Assembly (NCBI RefSeq): GCF_024199925.1
Contig: NZ_JANADR010000001.1
Coordinates: 124,001-188,000 of the forward strand
DNA: 64,000 nucleotides
DNA from: Bradyrhizobium sp. CCGUVB1N3
GTDB taxonomy: Bacteria > Pseudomonadota > Alphaproteobacteria > Rhizobiales > Xanthobacteraceae
Direction: 5' to 3'
A program made the translations under genes and the position numbers. Below are positions 62,592 through 64,000 of the stretch, in pieces. Below the pieces are notes generated by a model, which saw nothing but the letters and a program-made list of their open reading frames with translations, made no database searches and was not told the origin of the DNA. How positions within the stretch are numbered: the first letter of the stretch is position 1; each line of letters opens with the position of its first letter.

Positions 62592-64000
62592 GCGACAGGG
62601 ACAAGCCGGTCAATCCTTTCGGTCGGGGCGAACGGACGATCATCCGTCCCAACCCCGGCGGGAAGTTGCCGCCGACGCCGACCTCTCAGCCTCCTCCGGG
62701 TGAGGGACCTGCGGCACGTCCGGTCTATTCGCCATCGCCCCTGCCTTCTCCCGGCGCGCCTGCGCCAGCACCGCCATCATCATTTTCCCCTGTCCCGCAG
62801 GGCTCGAGCTACGCCGCCGCGCCGGTCAGCCATCCGACTGAGGAATGGATCTCGACACCCGCGCAAACACCGGCGCCGCAACCGATGCTGCCACCCGGAC
62901 CGCCGTTGCGCGTCGACGATCTGGTCGCGCCAAACGCCAATCCGGTGATGCGTGCCGCGGGCCCATTGCTGCAACTGCTTGGCCGGTTGCGGGTGGCGCT
63001 CATGCGAGCGTCATTCGCGAGCCTGATGGAGCAGGTTGCCGACGCTATCAAATTCTTCGAGAAAGATATCCGTTCAGCCGGTATTTCCGAGCACCAGGCC
63101 AACACTGCGAAATACATCCTGTGCGCCACGGCCGACGATATCGTGCAGCACATCCCGACCGAGGAGCGCCACGTCTGGACGCAATACTCGATGCTCAGCC
63201 GGTTCTTCGGCGAGCGGGTCGGCGGCGTCCGCTTCTTCGAGATCCTCGACCATCTGAAGGCTGATCCGCTGGTCAACTATCCGGTGCTCGAACTTCAGCA
63301 TGCCTGCCTTGCGCTCGGTTTCCAGGGTATTCACCGCACGTCGTCCGGCGGGCTTGCGAGCCTTCAGGTGATCCAGCGCAACCTCTATGAAGCGCTGCGC
63401 AGGGTTCGGCCGAAGACGATGAGCGACTTGTCGCCCAACTGGCGCGGGCAGGCGCTGGCTGGTCGCCGGCAGCGTCTGCGTGTACCAGTCTGGCTGGTGG
63501 CGGCCGTTGCCGCCGCGCTGCTTACCGGGTCCTATTTCGTCCTGCGGACGCTCCTGGACGGCCGGGCAGAGAACGCTGCCGAGGTAGCGCTTGCGCTCCA
63601 TCCGGCCGATCCGATCGAACTCAAGCGCCGGGTCGTTGCACCACCGCCACCGCCACCGCCACCGCCGCCACCGGATCGCATCACACAGTTGCAGCGCATC
63701 CGCAATGCGCTCGCGAAGGAGAATACGGCCTGTGCCATGACGGCGGACCAGACCGCGAGCTTCATTGTTATCAGGGTCTGTGACCTGGCGTTGTTCGCGT
63801 CGGGGCAGGCCACCATTCTCGACGGCTTCAAGCCGGTTGCGGTCCGCATCGCGGCAACCCTCGACAAGGAGCCGGGACGAATCCGGGTCGTCGGCCATAC
63901 CGACAGTTCGCCCATCCGCACAGTGCGCTTCCCTTCGAACTTCGAGCTGTCGGTCGAGCGCGCCAAGGCGGTTGCCGCCGCACTGAAGCCGGGCCTGACC
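62588..64000 (+). CDS. tssL: T6SS membrane protein TssL with OmpA-like extension (3' end outside window)
   Basis: 471 codons visible from ATG 62588; no stop before the window edge. Order: Pro/Ala-rich N-terminal region (about 20-115), DotU domain (about 120-290: MRAAGPLLQLLGRLRVALM, YILCATADDIVQHIP, FEILDHLKADP, CLALGFQG), one membrane segment (299-321: VPVWLVAAVAAALLTGSYFV), a run of 11 prolines (352-362), then an OmpA peptidoglycan-binding domain (LFASGQATILDGF, VVGHTDSSPI, FELSVERAKAVAAAL). TssL is part of the T6SS trans-envelope complex; the OmpA part would anchor it to the cell wall. tssM, its usual partner, should lie to the right of the window. Confidence 0.95.
   Translation, partial: MSDRDKPVNPFGRGERTIIRPNPGGKLPPTPTSQPPPGEGPAARPVYSPSPLPSPGAPAPAPPSSFSPVPQGSSYAAAPVSHPTEEWISTPAQTPAPQPMLPPGPPLRVDDLVAPNANPVMRAAGPLLQLLGRLRVALMRASFASLMEQVADAIKFFEKDIRSAGISEHQANTAKYILCATADDIVQHIPTEERHVWTQYSMLSRFFGERVGGVRFFEILDHLKADPLVNYPVLELQHACLALGFQGIHRTSSGGLASLQVIQRNLYEALRRVRPKTMSDLSPNWRGQALAGRRQRLRVPVWLVAAVAAALLTGSYFVLRTLLDGRAENAAEVALALHPADPIELKRRVVAPPPPPPPPPPPDRITQLQRIRNALAKENTACAMTADQTASFIVIRVCDLALFASGQATILDGFKPVAVRIAATLDKEPGRIRVVGHTDSSPIRTVRFPSNFELSVERAKAVAAALKPGLT
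63641..63673 (+). repeat. CCACCG tandem repeat coding a poly-proline linker in tssL
   Basis: Four direct copies of CCACCG (63641-63664), then CCGCCACCG (63665-63673), code 11 consecutive prolines. Gain or loss of a 6-base unit would keep the frame and change the linker by two prolines. Confidence 0.7.

Noticed and set aside
63641..63673. Tandem CCACCG repeat as part of a CRISPR-like or mobile repeat
   Set aside because: It is a short in-frame coding repeat for proline without spacers.

Overview
The window is GC-rich and densely packed, with codon use and gene families typical of an alphaproteobacterium of the Hyphomicrobiales (a Bradyrhizobium-like soil or plant-associated bacterium is my best guess, by inference only). 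I saw no rRNA, tRNA, CRISPR array, insertion sequence or prophage. Four functional blocks can be read.

Block 1 (1-10969): a catabolic island. It holds the 3' end of an acyl-CoA dehydrogenase gene, a divergent IclR regulator, and a plus-strand series: SDR, branched-chain-type periplasmic binding protein, SMP-30 lactonase, ADP-forming acyl-CoA ligase, SnoaL/NTF2-like protein, a fused double SDR and a Baeyer-Villiger-type flavin monooxygenase. Together these can be ordered into a route alcohol > ketone > lactone > hydroxy acid > acyl-CoA > beta-oxidation, so the island probably degrades a cyclic alcohol or ketone. The substrate is unknown.

Block 2 (11018-23580): an inositol/inosose-type locus. 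It contains iolD, iolE, four Gfo/Idh/MocA dehydrogenases, an RpiR-type regulator, an SDR and a sugar ABC transporter (ATPase, permease, binding protein). Three promoter regions share the motif GCAA-N6-TTGC, overlapping the predicted -10 element in two of them. The first is also overlapped by a GGAA-N6-TTCC palindrome. iolA, iolB and iolC are not in the window.

Block 3 (23726-43087): two peptide/opine-type uptake and catabolism operons on the minus strand. The first (32364 to 23726) has a binding protein, two permeases, a fused double ATPase, two M20-family hydrolases and one M24-family hydrolase, controlled by a divergent GntR regulator across a 9+9 bp palindrome. One M20 protein and the M24 protein have lost several canonical metal ligands. 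The second (42115 to 33295) encodes a Dpp-type transporter whose two ATPase genes sit at opposite ends, enclosing an SDR and a three-subunit FAD/[2Fe-2S] oxidase of the HcnABC/opine oxidase/D-hydroxyproline dehydrogenase kind. Nearly every junction is a start/stop overlap. A divergent IclR regulator follows.

Block 4 (43147-64000): a type VI secretion locus. tssA-tssB-tssC-hcp-tssE-tssF-tssG-clpV run leftward and vgrG-(DUF)-tagH-tssK-tssL run rightward from a shared control region at 57036-57381. tssL runs off the window edge and tssM is not seen. At the left end of the cluster lie a class I methyltransferase with a regulatory domain directly behind clpV, a small HExxH protein and an unrecognised 375-residue protein. 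The last two are the best candidates here for undescribed T6SS-linked proteins.
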